From assembly GCA_044228435.1 (NCBI GenBank), contig JBGAUW010000001.1, positions 310,001-374,000 on the forward strand: a stretch of DNA of 64,000 bases, given 5' to 3'. Positions 16,231 through 25,635 of this stretch are shown here, piece by piece (within the stretch, counting starts at the first letter, position 1; every line of letters begins with the position of its first letter). The notes under the pieces were generated by a model. The model was not told the DNA's origin. It did no database searches and was given only the letters and a program-made list of their open reading frames with translations. This DNA comes from Bog-950 sp044228435. GTDB taxonomy: Bacteria; Bacteroidota; Bacteroidia; Chitinophagales; LD1. The translations under genes were made by a program, and so were the position numbers.

Positions 16231-17049
16231 ATGACCTCAGCAATTCTATATTCAAGCGAAAACTATAAGCCCATTGGTTATCTACGAAAATTGTGGAGCT
16301 ACAAGAGGATGATATTGACTTTTGCTAAACGGGATTTAAAGGTACAATATGCACAGACTTTTTTAGGATTGCTTTGGACCGTTGTTCAACCTCTTACCTC
16401 TCTGTTGATATTTACTATATTTTTTAGCGGGCTAATTCAATTGAAAGGTATCCATGTTCATTATTCCGTTTTTGCCTTCAGCGGCATTTTAGTGTGGAAT
16501 AATTTTAGTTATATAGTAAGCAAGGTTGGAACGTCTTTGTTAGAAAACCAGCACATCATCAAAAAAATTTATTTTCCTAAACTCATTCTACCGATATCAA
16601 AAGTTTTGGTTAGCTGGGTTGAGTTTACAGTTTCTTTTATGTTACTGGTAATCTTACTCCTTTTGTTTCATGAGCCGGTAAGCGTTAGAATGTTTGCAAT
16701 TCCATTTGTGCTTTTGTTGAACGCCCTGCTTGCCTTGTCGATTGCGGTTTGGTTAAGCGCCCTGGCTGCGAGGTATCGCGATTTTCATCACCTAATCCCA
16801 TTTCTTATTGGTTTCGGCATCTGGCTTACTCCGGTTTTTTATCCTACTACAATTATTCCCCCAAAATATGATTTTTTGATATACCTAAACCCGGTAGCAG
16901 GTGTTATAGGTTTACTTAGATGGATAATTACTGGAGATGAAGTTAAGCTCCTCCATTTCTTACCTACCTTCGTTTTCTGTACGCTTTTGTTGCTTTCCGG
17001 GTACCATTACTTCATAAAAATTGAAAAAAAAATTACTGATACAATCTGA
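16231..17049 (+). CDS. Wzm-type ABC permease for polysaccharide export
   Basis: 272 residues with six membrane helices of the ABC-2 type. The N-terminal cytoplasmic part ends in LTFAKRDLKVQYAQTFLGLLW, and a PVFYPTTIIPPKY loop precedes the last helices. Both are typical of O-antigen/teichoic-acid export permeases (Wzm/RfbA/TagG). It moves lipid-linked glycan across the inner membrane with the ATPase encoded next. Its TGA shares a base with the ATPase ATG (TGATG at 17047-17051), so the two are coupled. No glycosyltransferase genes are near, so the exported glycan is made elsewhere. Confidence 0.9.
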   Translation: MTSAILYSSENYKPIGYLRKLWSYKRMILTFAKRDLKVQYAQTFLGLLWTVVQPLTSLLIFTIFFSGLIQLKGIHVHYSVFAFSGILVWNNFSYIVSKVGTSLLENQHIIKKIYFPKLILPISKVLVSWVEFTVSFMLLVILLLLFHEPVSVRMFAIPFVLLLNALLALSIAVWLSALAARYRDFHHLIPFLIGFGIWLTPVFYPTTIIPPKYDFLIYLNPVAGVIGLLRWIITGDEVKLLHFLPTFVFCTLLLLSGYHYFIKIEKKITDTI

Positions 17050-18434
17050 TGGCCGGGATAAAGGATGAAATTCTCATAGTTAACGACTTAAGCAAATGCT
17101 TTTCGATAAAAGGTAAATACACAGATAATTTTAAGGAAGCGATAATATCATTTGTGTCAGGTTTGGTAAAAAGCGAGCGCATGGAGAAGGAGGAGGATTT
17201 TTGGGCCTTGAGGGGTATATCCTTTACTCTCAAAAGAGGTGAATCTCTTGGTATAATCGGTTCAAATGGGGCAGGGAAAAGCACACTTCTTAAAATCCTA
17301 AGCAACATTACCGAACCTAGTTCGGGGCAAATTCTGGTTAATGGCAAACTGGTCTCAATTCTCGAAATTGGCACCGGTTTTCATCCTGACCTTACTGGTG
17401 CAGAAAATATTTTTCTAAACGGCGAACTCATGGGTTTGACTGAGCGTCAAATTAAAAATGAATACTTTGATCGAATAGTTGAGTTTAGCGGAGTAGAAAA
17501 TTTCATACACATTCCCGTTAAACATTATTCAAGTGGCATGTATGTAAGACTTGCCTTCTCCGTTGCCGCACACATCAATGCAGATTTATTAATTTTAGAT
17601 GAAGTGCTCACCGTAGGCGACGCTGAGTTTAGAATCAAGGCAAAAAGCAAAATAAAATCATTAATTCAAAGTGGTATTTCGTTATTATTTGTCACGCATA
17701 ACCTGGGAGAGATATTGGAGCTATGTAATAACTGTTTGTGGATTGAGAATGGAACTACTAAAATGATAGGAACATCCGCAGATGTTATAAAACTTTATTC
17801 TGAAAATAATTTGTTGAGAGAACAGTCGGAAACGGATACAATAGCAAAATGGTCTATTAAAACCAACGCCGAGGAGACGTCGCGATTGATTAAAGAGCTA
17901 ATAGCATTTCCTCAATTGCTTTTTGAACATGCTGACATGGCCCCGGGAGATGACGTAGTACGGCTCTTGTACGCAGGTGTTAATGCCTATGGGCACCCTA
18001 TCGGTGATTCAATTTTTGTGGGAAATGATATTCAAATCCTGATCAGGCTTGAGTTGTTAAAGGACGCAGATGAACCAATTTTTATTGGATTTGATGTGTT
18101 GGATAGCTGCGGAAACCGGTTGTTTATTGCATCCAGCCACGCGCTTGGAAAAGAAAATGCTTTGATTCATTTCAAAGGAATTTACTCCTTGAGTTGCTTA
18201 ATTAAGGGGCCAATTTTAAATGAAGGTGTTTTCTCTATTGGCTTTGGTTTTCAAGGTAAAAACGCAAAACATATTCGTTTTCAGCAGTCAGAAATTTATT
18301 TTAAGGTTTTTACGGACGATTCTACTCCTTATACTGGACTTATGTGCCCCCCAGTGATCTGGACGATCGAAAATCAAGCCAGTCCTTTTGGTGTTTCCAG
18401 GAGTGTCCCATGCGCACATTCATTGACATGTTAA
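17049..18434 (+). CDS. Wzt-type ABC ATPase with C-terminal glycan-binding domain
   Basis: 461 residues. The ATPase domain spans about residues 5-250: Walker A GSNGAGKSTLLK, signature HYSSGMYVRLAFSVA, Walker B LLILDEVLTVGDAEF. Residues about 290-455 form the extra beta-rich domain typical of Wzt proteins, which recognise the capped end of the O-polysaccharide. It forms the exporter with the preceding permease. The extra domain implies a glycan with a terminal modification. Confidence 0.9.
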   Translation: MAGIKDEILIVNDLSKCFSIKGKYTDNFKEAIISFVSGLVKSERMEKEEDFWALRGISFTLKRGESLGIIGSNGAGKSTLLKILSNITEPSSGQILVNGKLVSILEIGTGFHPDLTGAENIFLNGELMGLTERQIKNEYFDRIVEFSGVENFIHIPVKHYSSGMYVRLAFSVAAHINADLLILDEVLTVGDAEFRIKAKSKIKSLIQSGISLLFVTHNLGEILELCNNCLWIENGTTKMIGTSADVIKLYSENNLLREQSETDTIAKWSIKTNAEETSRLIKELIAFPQLLFEHADMAPGDDVVRLLYAGVNAYGHPIGDSIFVGNDIQILIRLELLKDADEPIFIGFDVLDSCGNRLFIASSHALGKENALIHFKGIYSLSCLIKGPILNEGVFSIGFGFQGKNAKHIRFQQSEIYFKVFTDDSTPYTGLMCPPVIWTIENQASPFGVSRSVPCAHSLTC

Positions 18435-18563
18435 TACTAAGGAGATACAGGTATTGGGTGTTAGAAACGGCCGAACATTGCAACGTTAAGTGCTATGACT
18501 TTAATCAGCAAAACATAAGGTCGTCCAGGTTTGTCATCATGCAACTTACTAAATGTTAATATT

Positions 18564-19259
18564 ATGAATGACCAAAGTCACAATTGTCTAACATGCTCGG
18601 TGCGGCATTGCACTATACTTAAAAAATGCAGGAGGGAATTTCTGGAGTTAATTAACTGTAGTAAATATTGCATAAAATATCAACGCGGACAGCCACTGAT
18701 TTTAGAGGGTAAGGAAGCGGATGGAATATATGTTATCAATAGCGGTGTTGTTAAGGTGCATGTAAGCAGCTATAAAAATAAACCTTTCATCCTTTTTTTG
18801 GGTACGGTTGGCGATATGCTGGGTTACCAAATTGACCCCAATAACAGATACCAGGTTTCTGTAACGGCCGTGGAAGAAACACATGTTTGCTTTATTGAAA
18901 GGAAATATTTTGAAAATGTGCTTAATAAAAATGTTGCTGTTAGAGACGATCTTAGGCAAACGTTGAATAATGAACTGAGCAACATTTATTTACGTACCGT
19001 TCGTCTGGCTCAAATGAATGTTAGCGAGAAAATAGCAGAAGTGCTGCTTCATATAGCAGACGCTTATCAGCTAAATTACTCCACTGGGCGCTTCACTGTT
19101 AATTTAAGCCGACAGGATATTGGAGACATTGTTGGATTAAACAAAGAACAGGTATCAAAATGCCTTTCTGATCTAAAAACTCAAAAAGTTATTGCAGCCA
19201 GCGGGAAAGATCTGCAAATTCTCAATTATAAAAAGCTTGAAGAACTTATTGGGAAGTAA
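18564..19259 (+). CDS. FNR-type Crp/Fnr family regulator with N-terminal Cys cluster
   Basis: 231 residues from the ATG at 18564; the open frame extends upstream, but this start directly precedes the sensor motif. Cysteines 8, 11, 16 and 22 (NCLTCSVRHCTILKKC) resemble an iron-sulfur sensor site of the FNR type. A cyclic-nucleotide-like beta-barrel (about 35-150) follows, and then a winged helix with recognition helix SRQDIGDIVGLNKEQVSKCL (about 183-202). An oxygen- or NO-sensing activator is likely. A palindrome of suitable form lies before the nos operon. It is 129 bp after the exporter genes and seems separately transcribed. Confidence 0.85.
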   Translation: MNDQSHNCLTCSVRHCTILKKCRREFLELINCSKYCIKYQRGQPLILEGKEADGIYVINSGVVKVHVSSYKNKPFILFLGTVGDMLGYQIDPNNRYQVSVTAVEETHVCFIERKYFENVLNKNVAVRDDLRQTLNNELSNIYLRTVRLAQMNVSEKIAEVLLHIADAYQLNYSTGRFTVNLSRQDIGDIVGLNKEQVSKCLSDLKTQKVIAASGKDLQILNYKKLEELIGK

Positions 19260-19366
19260 ATAGGTACCGGCACTTATAGCTTACAAATAACACTTTTCCT
19301 GCTGATAAAGTTCATGAGCTATAGCCCTGTAGGATATACCCGCAAAGCCTATTTTCGCCTGCGAGG

Positions 19367-20284
19367 ATGAGACAGTTTTACTTTGTCCTTTCAGTTGTAA
19401 AAATATTATTAAAGATGGCGGTAAAATGGGTAGGTAGGTTGAGGGGAACATTGCCAGGTTATAAAATATTTGTTCTGATTATAAAAAGAGCAGGTATAGC
19501 GCCAGCCTATTTTCTTCTGGCTTTTGTGGCTTTCTATTTTGTAGTCTTTTCACATAGCCACCGCTTGGTTATTTACCGGTTCTATTACAATAAGTTGAAT
19601 TATGACAAGTTGAAATCGGTGTGGTTTACCTATAAAAATTTTTTTGTTTTTGGTCAAACCATTATTGACCGGGTAGCTATTTTTTCCAATGCAAAGGCCA
19701 ATTTCACTTATCATTTCAACGGCCAGCCGTATTTAGAGCAAATGATAACCGCCGGTAAGGGCGGAATGCTTATCAGCGCGCACATTGGCAACTTCGAAGT
19801 GTCGGGACATTTTTTGCAAAGGCTTCATGCCAATATGAATCTTGTTACCAGTCAAACGACGCAGGAAAAAATAGAAGACTATCTCAATTCGGTGATGGCA
19901 AAGCAAAACCACCGATTAATTTACGTGCAGAAAGATATGACACATATTTTCGAAATTAACCAGGCGATAAATAACAACGAATTGATTTGTTTTACCGGTG
20001 ACCGATCATTTGATAAGGCAAAGGTTGTTCGGGCAGAATTTTTGGGCCAGAAGGCTGACTTTCCCGCCGGTCCCTTTCACCTCGTTACCCGCTTTAAAAT
20101 TCCCTATTCATTTGTGTTTAACATGAAAGGGCGCGGTCGCAGTTATAATTTTTACGCCACGCCAGCTAAAGTGAATGAAGGGAGCATTGAAAGTATGGTG
20201 GAAGAGTATGCGAAAGTTCTCGAAGCCATGATCCGTAAATACCCTGAACAATGGTTTAATTATTACGATTTCTGGACCCCATGA
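19367..20284 (+). CDS. LpxL/HtrB-like lipid acyltransferase
   Basis: 305 residues. Membrane-anchored N-terminus (hydrophobic segments about 10-25 and 45-65). The catalytic HX4E motif is in LISAHIGNFEVSG (about residues 138-150). Later motifs FTGDRSF and FPAGPFHLVTRFKIPY are typical of late acyltransferases of lipid A and related lipids. It transfers an acyl chain at the inner membrane. Its stop overlaps the radical SAM gene by 4 bp (ATGA), so the two likely act on the same lipid. Whether this is lipid A or an aryl-polyene-like or other lipid cannot be decided here. Confidence 0.85.
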   Translation: MRQFYFVLSVVKILLKMAVKWVGRLRGTLPGYKIFVLIIKRAGIAPAYFLLAFVAFYFVVFSHSHRLVIYRFYYNKLNYDKLKSVWFTYKNFFVFGQTIIDRVAIFSNAKANFTYHFNGQPYLEQMITAGKGGMLISAHIGNFEVSGHFLQRLHANMNLVTSQTTQEKIEDYLNSVMAKQNHRLIYVQKDMTHIFEINQAINNNELICFTGDRSFDKAKVVRAEFLGQKADFPAGPFHLVTRFKIPYSFVFNMKGRGRSYNFYATPAKVNEGSIESMVEEYAKVLEAMIRKYPEQWFNYYDFWTP

Positions 20285-21642
20285 ACCAACCGCCGACTAT
20301 ATTACTAATCTCCGCCAATCAGTGCGATAAACCTTACCCGGTTTACCCTGTCGGCCTATCCTATATTGCCACCTATCTTAAACAGAAGCTACCGATGTAC
20401 AAAGTTGAGATCTTCGACCTGTATTTGAATAGCTTTGAACAATTGGAGGCAACTATTCAGCTCCTTCAGCCCAAATATTGCGGTGTTTCACTGAGGAACA
20501 TAGACGATGCGAACTCGATGAGCAAAGGAAATTTCATAGGTGGCTATCGTAAACTTATTTCCACCATCCGGTTGGCGGGAGATGCAAAAATAATTTTAGG
20601 GGGCGCCGGTTTTTCTATCTTTCCAGAAAAACTTTACGGACAGTTGCAACCCGATTTTGGCATATATGGCGAAGGCGAAGAAAGTTTTGTGCAATTGCTT
20701 AACTGTCTTGACTACAACCTGGAGTTCAGAAACATTGAGGGCCTGGTTTATACGTCCGGTGGGCTCGTATTGGTGAACAAGCGGAGCAACTATTGCCACG
20801 ACCTGGCATTGAGTTTCGAAAGCAAACTCACAGGTTTCTACTGGAATCATAGTGGAATGTTGAGTGTGCAGACCAAAAGAGGCTGTCCTTACAAATGCAT
20901 TTACTGTTCATACCCGGTTATTGAAGGGAAAAAAATAAGAACACTGAATACCGATAGGATTTTAGAAACCCTCAGCGATCTATATTACAATCAGGGAATC
21001 AACTATGTGTTTTTTACCGATTCGGTTTTTAATATCGAGAACAAATATAACCATGAGTTAGCTGATAAAATTATCCGCAGCGGCATAAAAATTAAATGGG
21101 GGGCATACTTTACTTTTAAAAACCTGGATGAGGCGTTGATGATAAAACTGAAGGCGGCAGGCCTTACGCATATCGAGTTCGGAACCGAATCACTATCGGA
21201 CCGCACTTTAAAAAATTACGGAAAGAGTTTTTCGGCAAAAGAAGTAATTGAAAAAAGCGATATGTGTCGCACCCTGGGTATAGATTTCGTTCACTTTATC
21301 ATTCTTGCCGGCTACGGAGAAACAGAGGAAACGGTCAACGAAACATTTGAGAACTCGAGGAAAATAGGGCTTACCGCATTTTTTCCTTTTGTGGGCATGC
21401 GTATATATCCCGGCACCCGGTTACATCAACTTGCTGTACAGGATAGAACCATAAGCCGGGATGATGATTTGTTAGAACCTCGCTATTATATATCGAAGCA
21501 GGTAGATCTTTCAACTTTACAGCTAAGGGCTAACGCCACAGGCAAAAATTGGATTTTTCCCGATAAAGATTTCTCGGCAAACATCAAAAAATTCAGGAGT
21601 AAGAATAAAAAGGGGCCTTTATGGGAATACTCACTCAGATGA
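20281..21642 (+). CDS. B12-binding-domain radical SAM enzyme, lipid-linked
   Basis: 453 residues. An N-terminal cobalamin-binding-like Rossmann domain (about 1-140; VYPVGLSYIATYLKQ, ILGGAGFSIFPE) precedes the radical SAM domain. The cluster motif is CPYKCIYC (Cys202, Cys206, Cys209). The core continues with FTDSVFN, LTHIEFGTESLSD and FIILAGYGETEETVN. Such enzymes perform methylations or rearrangements on lipids and other substrates. Translational coupling to the acyltransferase points to modification of an acylated lipid. The exact reaction is unknown. Confidence 0.88.
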   Translation: MNQPPTILLISANQCDKPYPVYPVGLSYIATYLKQKLPMYKVEIFDLYLNSFEQLEATIQLLQPKYCGVSLRNIDDANSMSKGNFIGGYRKLISTIRLAGDAKIILGGAGFSIFPEKLYGQLQPDFGIYGEGEESFVQLLNCLDYNLEFRNIEGLVYTSGGLVLVNKRSNYCHDLALSFESKLTGFYWNHSGMLSVQTKRGCPYKCIYCSYPVIEGKKIRTLNTDRILETLSDLYYNQGINYVFFTDSVFNIENKYNHELADKIIRSGIKIKWGAYFTFKNLDEALMIKLKAAGLTHIEFGTESLSDRTLKNYGKSFSAKEVIEKSDMCRTLGIDFVHFIILAGYGETEETVNETFENSRKIGLTAFFPFVGMRIYPGTRLHQLAVQDRTISRDDDLLEPRYYISKQVDLSTLQLRANATGKNWIFPDKDFSANIKKFRSKNKKGPLWEYSLR

Positions 21643-21948
21643 ATCCTTAGTCCAGACCGCCGAAAGCCCCAATTCACGGGTATGTTGCTGCCGCGACTCT
21701 ATAATTTCAAATCATGGAATATACAACGAAGTGATAAACTTCAACTGATTTTTATGCTGACTGTAATACATAACGGTGCTTACTTCTATTGCACCAGTAT
21801 TCAAGCTGTTTATGTCTGACGCTATAGGTTTGATAGCATATTCCAAGTTCATGGGCGAGTTGCCCGAATATCATAGGTTTCACGATATAAGATTCTGCGC
21901 CAAGCCCAATGTCTTTTGTCGCATAATTTTGGAAACAGAAATGTGGAC
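21643..21948. other. Intergenic region with no gene seen
   Basis: About 300 bp between the radical SAM gene and the convergent ArsR gene. Only short chance frames occur, and no hairpin with a T run is evident. Confidence 0.35.
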
Positions 21949-22308
21949 TTATTCCTGCTGCGCTAAGTCTTCTACGAGACTGGTGATTTCACCAATCCGC
22001 TTTTTGTTTACGCTATAGAAAACGCATTTTCCTTCACGTTTTGTCGTCACAATGTCCGCCCTACGAAGTATTGCCAGATGTTGCGAAGCAACCGACTGCT
22101 CTAGTTTCAAGAGATCGTATATCTCTGTTACCATCATAGAGCGCTTGTTTTCTAACATGCTGACTATTTTTTTTCGTAACGGATGATTAATTGCGCGAAG
22201 CGTGAGAACTGCTCTTCTGAGTTTACCAAAGTCGAGAACGATATTGTCTTTACCGCTGTCTTTTTTGATAACCAAAAATTCCTTGCTGAGTTTTTGTTTG
22301 GTTGTCAT
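21949..22308 (-). CDS. ArsR-type winged-helix transcriptional regulator
   Basis: 119 residues. An extended basic N-terminus leads to a winged helix at about residues 34-105: LRAINHPLRKKIVSMLENK, recognition helix around LLKLEQSVASQHLAILRRADI, and wing TTKREGKCVFYSVNKKRI. The overall shape is that of ArsR/SmtB regulators, but the classical metal-binding CxC pattern is absent, so the signal may not be a metal. It is a single gene with no obvious target beside it. Confidence 0.85.
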   Translation of the reverse strand: MTTKQKLSKEFLVIKKDSGKDNIVLDFGKLRRAVLTLRAINHPLRKKIVSMLENKRSMMVTEIYDLLKLEQSVASQHLAILRRADIVTTKREGKCVFYSVNKKRIGEITSLVEDLAQQE

Positions 22309-22505
22309 TCTTTAATTTTGAACTTTATCTATCGTTATGTCCCAAAATATGGTAGGGCTATTGAGGCAAAGAAAACAACTTATTACAATTGTCACATGTG
22401 CGCTCTGCAGTGATATATTGAATGTGCTTATCTAGTCATTATGCATTGTTAAATTCCGCTTCTTACTGAATAAGTATCCTTTTTTTGCATGAAATCCCAC
22501 GAAAT

Positions 22506-22994
22506 ATGTTGCATATACTGCATGCTGATAACAACGACACCGAGAGAGAACTTTTTAAGCACATTCTGAAGAGGTTCGACAGTACGGTCAAAGTTACTGA
22601 GGCATCAAACATTAAACAAGTAGTTGAAGTGCTTGATCACGCTTTTATCTTGCCAGATTTGATTTTTATGGATTACGTTATGTATCCATTGGATGGAGTT
22701 GCGTGCACCAAACAAATCAGGAATAGCAATAAATTCTGCCATCTACCAGTTGTCATGTATGCTAATGCAATGAGCTCTGAACAACTGGAGGCTGCTTATG
22801 CAGGCGGTTCCAGCTATTACCTTCAAAAACCAGATGATGTATCCGAATTGGAAATTATTTTACCTTGGTTGGTAAAGCAGCTACCTTTTAACCACAGAGC
22901 ACCAGTATTTGATAACTTTGTATTGACTGCGAGACGTATTCTAAATCCTCAAGACTCAATCCATGAAATTTACCAACGGAATTCTTGCTTTTAA
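22506..22994 (+). CDS. Stand-alone response-regulator receiver protein
   Basis: 162 residues from the ATG at 22506 (the frame is open further upstream with only a TTG). It contains a single receiver domain: acidic pocket HADNNDTE, phospho-acceptor Asp in LIFMDYVMYPLDG (about residue 52), and conserved Lys in YYLQKPDD. The usual Thr/Ser after the fourth strand is replaced by Ala in VVMYANAMSS, which may alter signalling. There is no output domain. It resembles Rcp1/CheY-like proteins common in Bacteroidota. No kinase gene is nearby. Confidence 0.8.
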   Translation: MLHILHADNNDTERELFKHILKRFDSTVKVTEASNIKQVVEVLDHAFILPDLIFMDYVMYPLDGVACTKQIRNSNKFCHLPVVMYANAMSSEQLEAAYAGGSSYYLQKPDDVSELEIILPWLVKQLPFNHRAPVFDNFVLTARRILNPQDSIHEIYQRNSCF

Positions 22995-23397
22995 AGCTAT
23001 TGTTGGAAATGATTAACTGGTTGAGTCGCCTATCAATGTCTGTTACTCGTTGCTGGGTCTTCAAGTAAGTTTTGCTATAGGCACAGGAAGACTTTAGGTC
23101 GCGATAAAAAAATGAAGGAGCAAGGTTTAATTTTTCTTTATATAGAACCGTGCGGGCATAGCGTCCCCGTTATGCGAAATTTGAAACAAGGCTTCCAAAT
23201 CCGCTTGATCAAGCCGGGTTCAAAGGCGTTGCTTAAGAATGTGCTAGCTAATGCTTTGCGTTATCTTCCAATCGTTGGAACGTTCGAGGCGGGAAAAAAG
23301 CAACGCGGGCATTACGATTGAGTTGGATTTTACCGCTTTACCCTAAACTAATGCGCCGGGTTAGGTTTTATGAAGATAACAAGTAGGCTTATTAGCC
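22995..23397. other. Intergenic region; one doubtful short frame
   Basis: A rightward frame at 23112-23321 (69 codons, ending GTFEAGKKQRGHYD) has no recognisable family and no clear promoter or ribosome site. I do not call it a gene. Nothing else stands out. Confidence 0.3.
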
Positions 23398-24186
23398 TTA
23401 GCGCACCTCGGCCACTTTCTCAGCTATAAAGGCAACGGCATTTATCAGCCGATTATATTTATAAAATGCCGCCCGCATAGCCAATATACGCTTGGCAACT
23501 TTAGGATGCGTAACTATATTAAATCCTATTCCTATAGTGCGTAAAAGTCCTTCATCTTCTATAATCCGTTTTGGTTCAAGAAGGTGCATAGGGTTGGTCA
23601 TTACTTTGCGCACTTTAAAACCCTGTTGTTCTATCAGCGCAATCCACTCGGCCTGAGTTAACGGGCGGGCATTTACTTTGAGCGACACGGCTAACTGGCG
23701 TTGTATTTCGGCTTTTGTTGCATCATCTATAGTATCAGGCATTAGGCCAAGTTCGTGAATTCCGTATAAACCACCGGGTTTTAGTAACCGGTTGGCTTCG
23801 CGTATAATTTCGGCTTTGCGATGGTCGGCATGCATGGAGAGCATGGCCTCTCCAAATACTTTATGTGCTGAGGCAGGCAGCAAGGGCGTTTCGGCAGCGT
23901 TGCCTACAATTATACGATGATTTCTGCCGATAATTTTTTTGCGCAACAACCGGGCAGCGTCTTCGTTCAGTTCAATACTGGTGTATGACTTTGGCCTTTT
24001 GTTTATGGCTATGGCGGCGGTAAAACCCAGGCCGGGAGCGAACTCTATTACATCATCGGCTGAGTTAATTTGCAGCCCGTTGATTAGTTTTTGAGTTAGC
24101 TCTTTTCCGCCCGGACGCAAAACCTTTTTACCCATTTTAGCTAACAGCCAATGGCCTTGTTCCTTTTCTATGCTGGTTGTATTCAT
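23398..24186 (-). CDS. Class I SAM-dependent methyltransferase
   Basis: 262 residues. The SAM-binding motif I is VIEFAPGLGFTAAIA (about residues 48-62), motif II is SYTSIELNEDAARLL, and the later LLKPGGLYGIHELGL is a typical post-I strand. The C-terminal part (about 190-262) may give substrate specificity. The substrate is unknown. It follows a cupin gene by 2 bp, so the two form an operon, possibly dealing with a small-molecule stress or modification. Confidence 0.85.
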   Translation of the reverse strand: MNTTSIEKEQGHWLLAKMGKKVLRPGGKELTQKLINGLQINSADDVIEFAPGLGFTAAIAINKRPKSYTSIELNEDAARLLRKKIIGRNHRIIVGNAAETPLLPASAHKVFGEAMLSMHADHRKAEIIREANRLLKPGGLYGIHELGLMPDTIDDATKAEIQRQLAVSLKVNARPLTQAEWIALIEQQGFKVRKVMTNPMHLLEPKRIIEDEGLLRTIGIGFNIVTHPKVAKRILAMRAAFYKYNRLINAVAFIAEKVAEVR

Positions 24187-24188
24187 GG

Positions 24189-24521
24189 TTAATTGTCTTT
24201 TATCATAGTTAATACCATCTTTAATGGAGTGGTGGCGTTTACCGCATGTGCAATGTTTGCCGGCAGTATTATATTTTGACCGGCGGTAAGACGATGGATT
24301 GTTTGGGCAATAATTATCTCGGCCTGCCCATCTATCACCTGAACCAATGCATTGAAAGGGGCTGTATGCTCGCTCAGTGCCTGACCTTGGTCGAAAGCAA
24401 AAAGCGTGATATTTCCGGTGGGTCTTTTAACGATGGTTTTACTTACTATAGAGTCGGATGCATATTCAATGCTATCGGCAAAAATGAAAGTTTGAGCAGG
24501 AACAATTTCATTTGCTTTCAT
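24189..24521 (-). CDS. Small cupin-domain protein
   Basis: 110 residues from the ATG at 24521 (MKANEIVPAQ). An upstream in-frame Met would add a basic 41-residue extension without family support. Conserved-cupin motifs are ALSEHTAPFNALVQVIDG (motif 1) and LTAGQNIILPANIAHAV (motif 2), giving one metal-binding beta barrel. It is co-transcribed with the methyltransferase 2 bp downstream. The substrate is unknown. Confidence 0.85.
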   Translation of the reverse strand: MKANEIVPAQTFIFADSIEYASDSIVSKTIVKRPTGNITLFAFDQGQALSEHTAPFNALVQVIDGQAEIIIAQTIHRLTAGQNIILPANIAHAVNATTPLKMVLTMIKDN

Positions 24522-24729
24522 AATTTGTTGTTTATTTAGATTGATTCTAAACAAAGATAGCAGGTTTCTAAAGCAGACAGGATGATTTCTATCAGTCGAG
24601 GTGAAAATATTTTCCTGTTTATTCAACCTCCGTTGCACAGGCAATAGTTACTAACCTTTAGATCTCCTTCATAATTCGCACTGTGCTGATTATAATTATC
24701 TTGTAGTAGTACGGGTTGAGGGTGGTAAT

Positions 24730-25191
24730 ATGAAAATCAAATGCAAACTGTCTATGAAAAGTAAAACTCAAATCTTGTTGGCCGAAATAATTCTTTATGT
24801 GGCCGATCAACAAAAAAGCACGACATTCTATTCACTTGTTTTAAATATAACACCTCATTTGAATGTACCGGGTATGACAGAATTTGTACTATCTGACAAT
24901 TTAAAATTAGGGTTAATGCCGGAAGCGGGGATTGCAAAGATTCTTTTGGACAAAACACCCCACCCGCATTCTGGCAGCGGAATTCCCAGATGTGAACTGT
25001 ATTTATATACTGATAATATTGATGAGATATTTAAGCTATCAATAAAAGCAGGGGCAAAGGAGATAAGTAGTATTCAAAAAAGAGACTGGGGAGATACGGT
25101 TGGATATGTGGCTGATCCTGATGGGCATGTAATAGCTTTTGTAGGTAAAGATGACAGTCTATTCACCAGTAAAGAAGCAATAAACGGATAG
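24730..25191 (+). CDS. VOC (glyoxalase/bleomycin-resistance) superfamily protein
   Basis: 153 residues. A second Met at 24754 (MKSKTQILLAEII) is an equally plausible start and removes a basic leader. The fold signature includes AEIILYVADQQKSTTFYSLV at the start and KRDWGDTVGYVADPDGHVIAF at the end, with a metal-ligand-like ELYLYTDNID in the middle. Members act as lyases, dioxygenases or drug-binding proteins; no specific activity can be named. It is divergent from the cupin/methyltransferase pair. Confidence 0.8.
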   Translation: MKIKCKLSMKSKTQILLAEIILYVADQQKSTTFYSLVLNITPHLNVPGMTEFVLSDNLKLGLMPEAGIAKILLDKTPHPHSGSGIPRCELYLYTDNIDEIFKLSIKAGAKEISSIQKRDWGDTVGYVADPDGHVIAFVGKDDSLFTSKEAING

Positions 25192-25589
25192 CGCCATTAT
25201 GCACCTTGTAGCTATGCTGTTAATGTCTTGATAAGGAAATGGTGTTCCGTTATTCCTATTTACAAAATGAGAATATGACACCTTGCACACACCGCCTTCT
25301 CTTAATTCCTCAGAGACCACTTAACTAATTGCTGCGATTAGCAGAGATATTCGGGCAGAAATCAGTGGCTGTAAGAGGAAGCCATGGGTTAGATTTCATC
25401 AGGGGCAAAGATGGACAATTGCAGCTTTTTACACCAATTACAAACTACCCGCTTGTAAGGTGCAATCGCCTCTTTCCAGCGACGCCGTGGAGGTCGAATA
25501 GGGCTTCTATCGCTAATACACTCAAGAGATGATCTAACTCTCGGCCCAATGATTAATGGTCATTTTGTGTGCAAATTGTGTGCAAATAA
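25192..25589. other. Intergenic region with a tandem 11-bp repeat near tRNA-Val
   Basis: No convincing gene is seen; a 67-codon frame at 25329-25532 has no ATG and no family. At 25565-25587 the 11-mer TTGTGTGCAAA is repeated exactly twice in tandem. The position 49 bp beyond the 3' end of tRNA-Val makes an old integration scar conceivable, but no integrase is present. Confidence 0.3.
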
Positions 25590-25593
25590 TAAA

Positions 25594-25624
25594 ATAAAAA
25601 AGGGCTACATTTCTGTAACCCTTT
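25594..25624 (-). terminator. Terminator of tRNA-Val
   Basis: On the minus strand the arms AAAGGG-TTACA and TGTAGCCCTTT pair with one internal mismatch and a four-base loop, followed by a T-rich run (TTTTTTATTTT). It lies directly downstream of the leftward tRNA-Val. Confidence 0.6.
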
Positions 25625-25635
25625 CATTATCACTG

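Noticed and set aside
17033..17374. Leftward frame across the Wzm/Wzt junction
   Set aside because: Fully antisense to the two exporter genes, whose families are certain.
23112..23321. Rightward 69-codon frame after the receiver gene
   Set aside because: No promoter, ribosome site or family; composition is not convincing.
25329..25532. Rightward 67-codon frame near tRNA-Val
   Set aside because: No ATG start and no recognisable protein.
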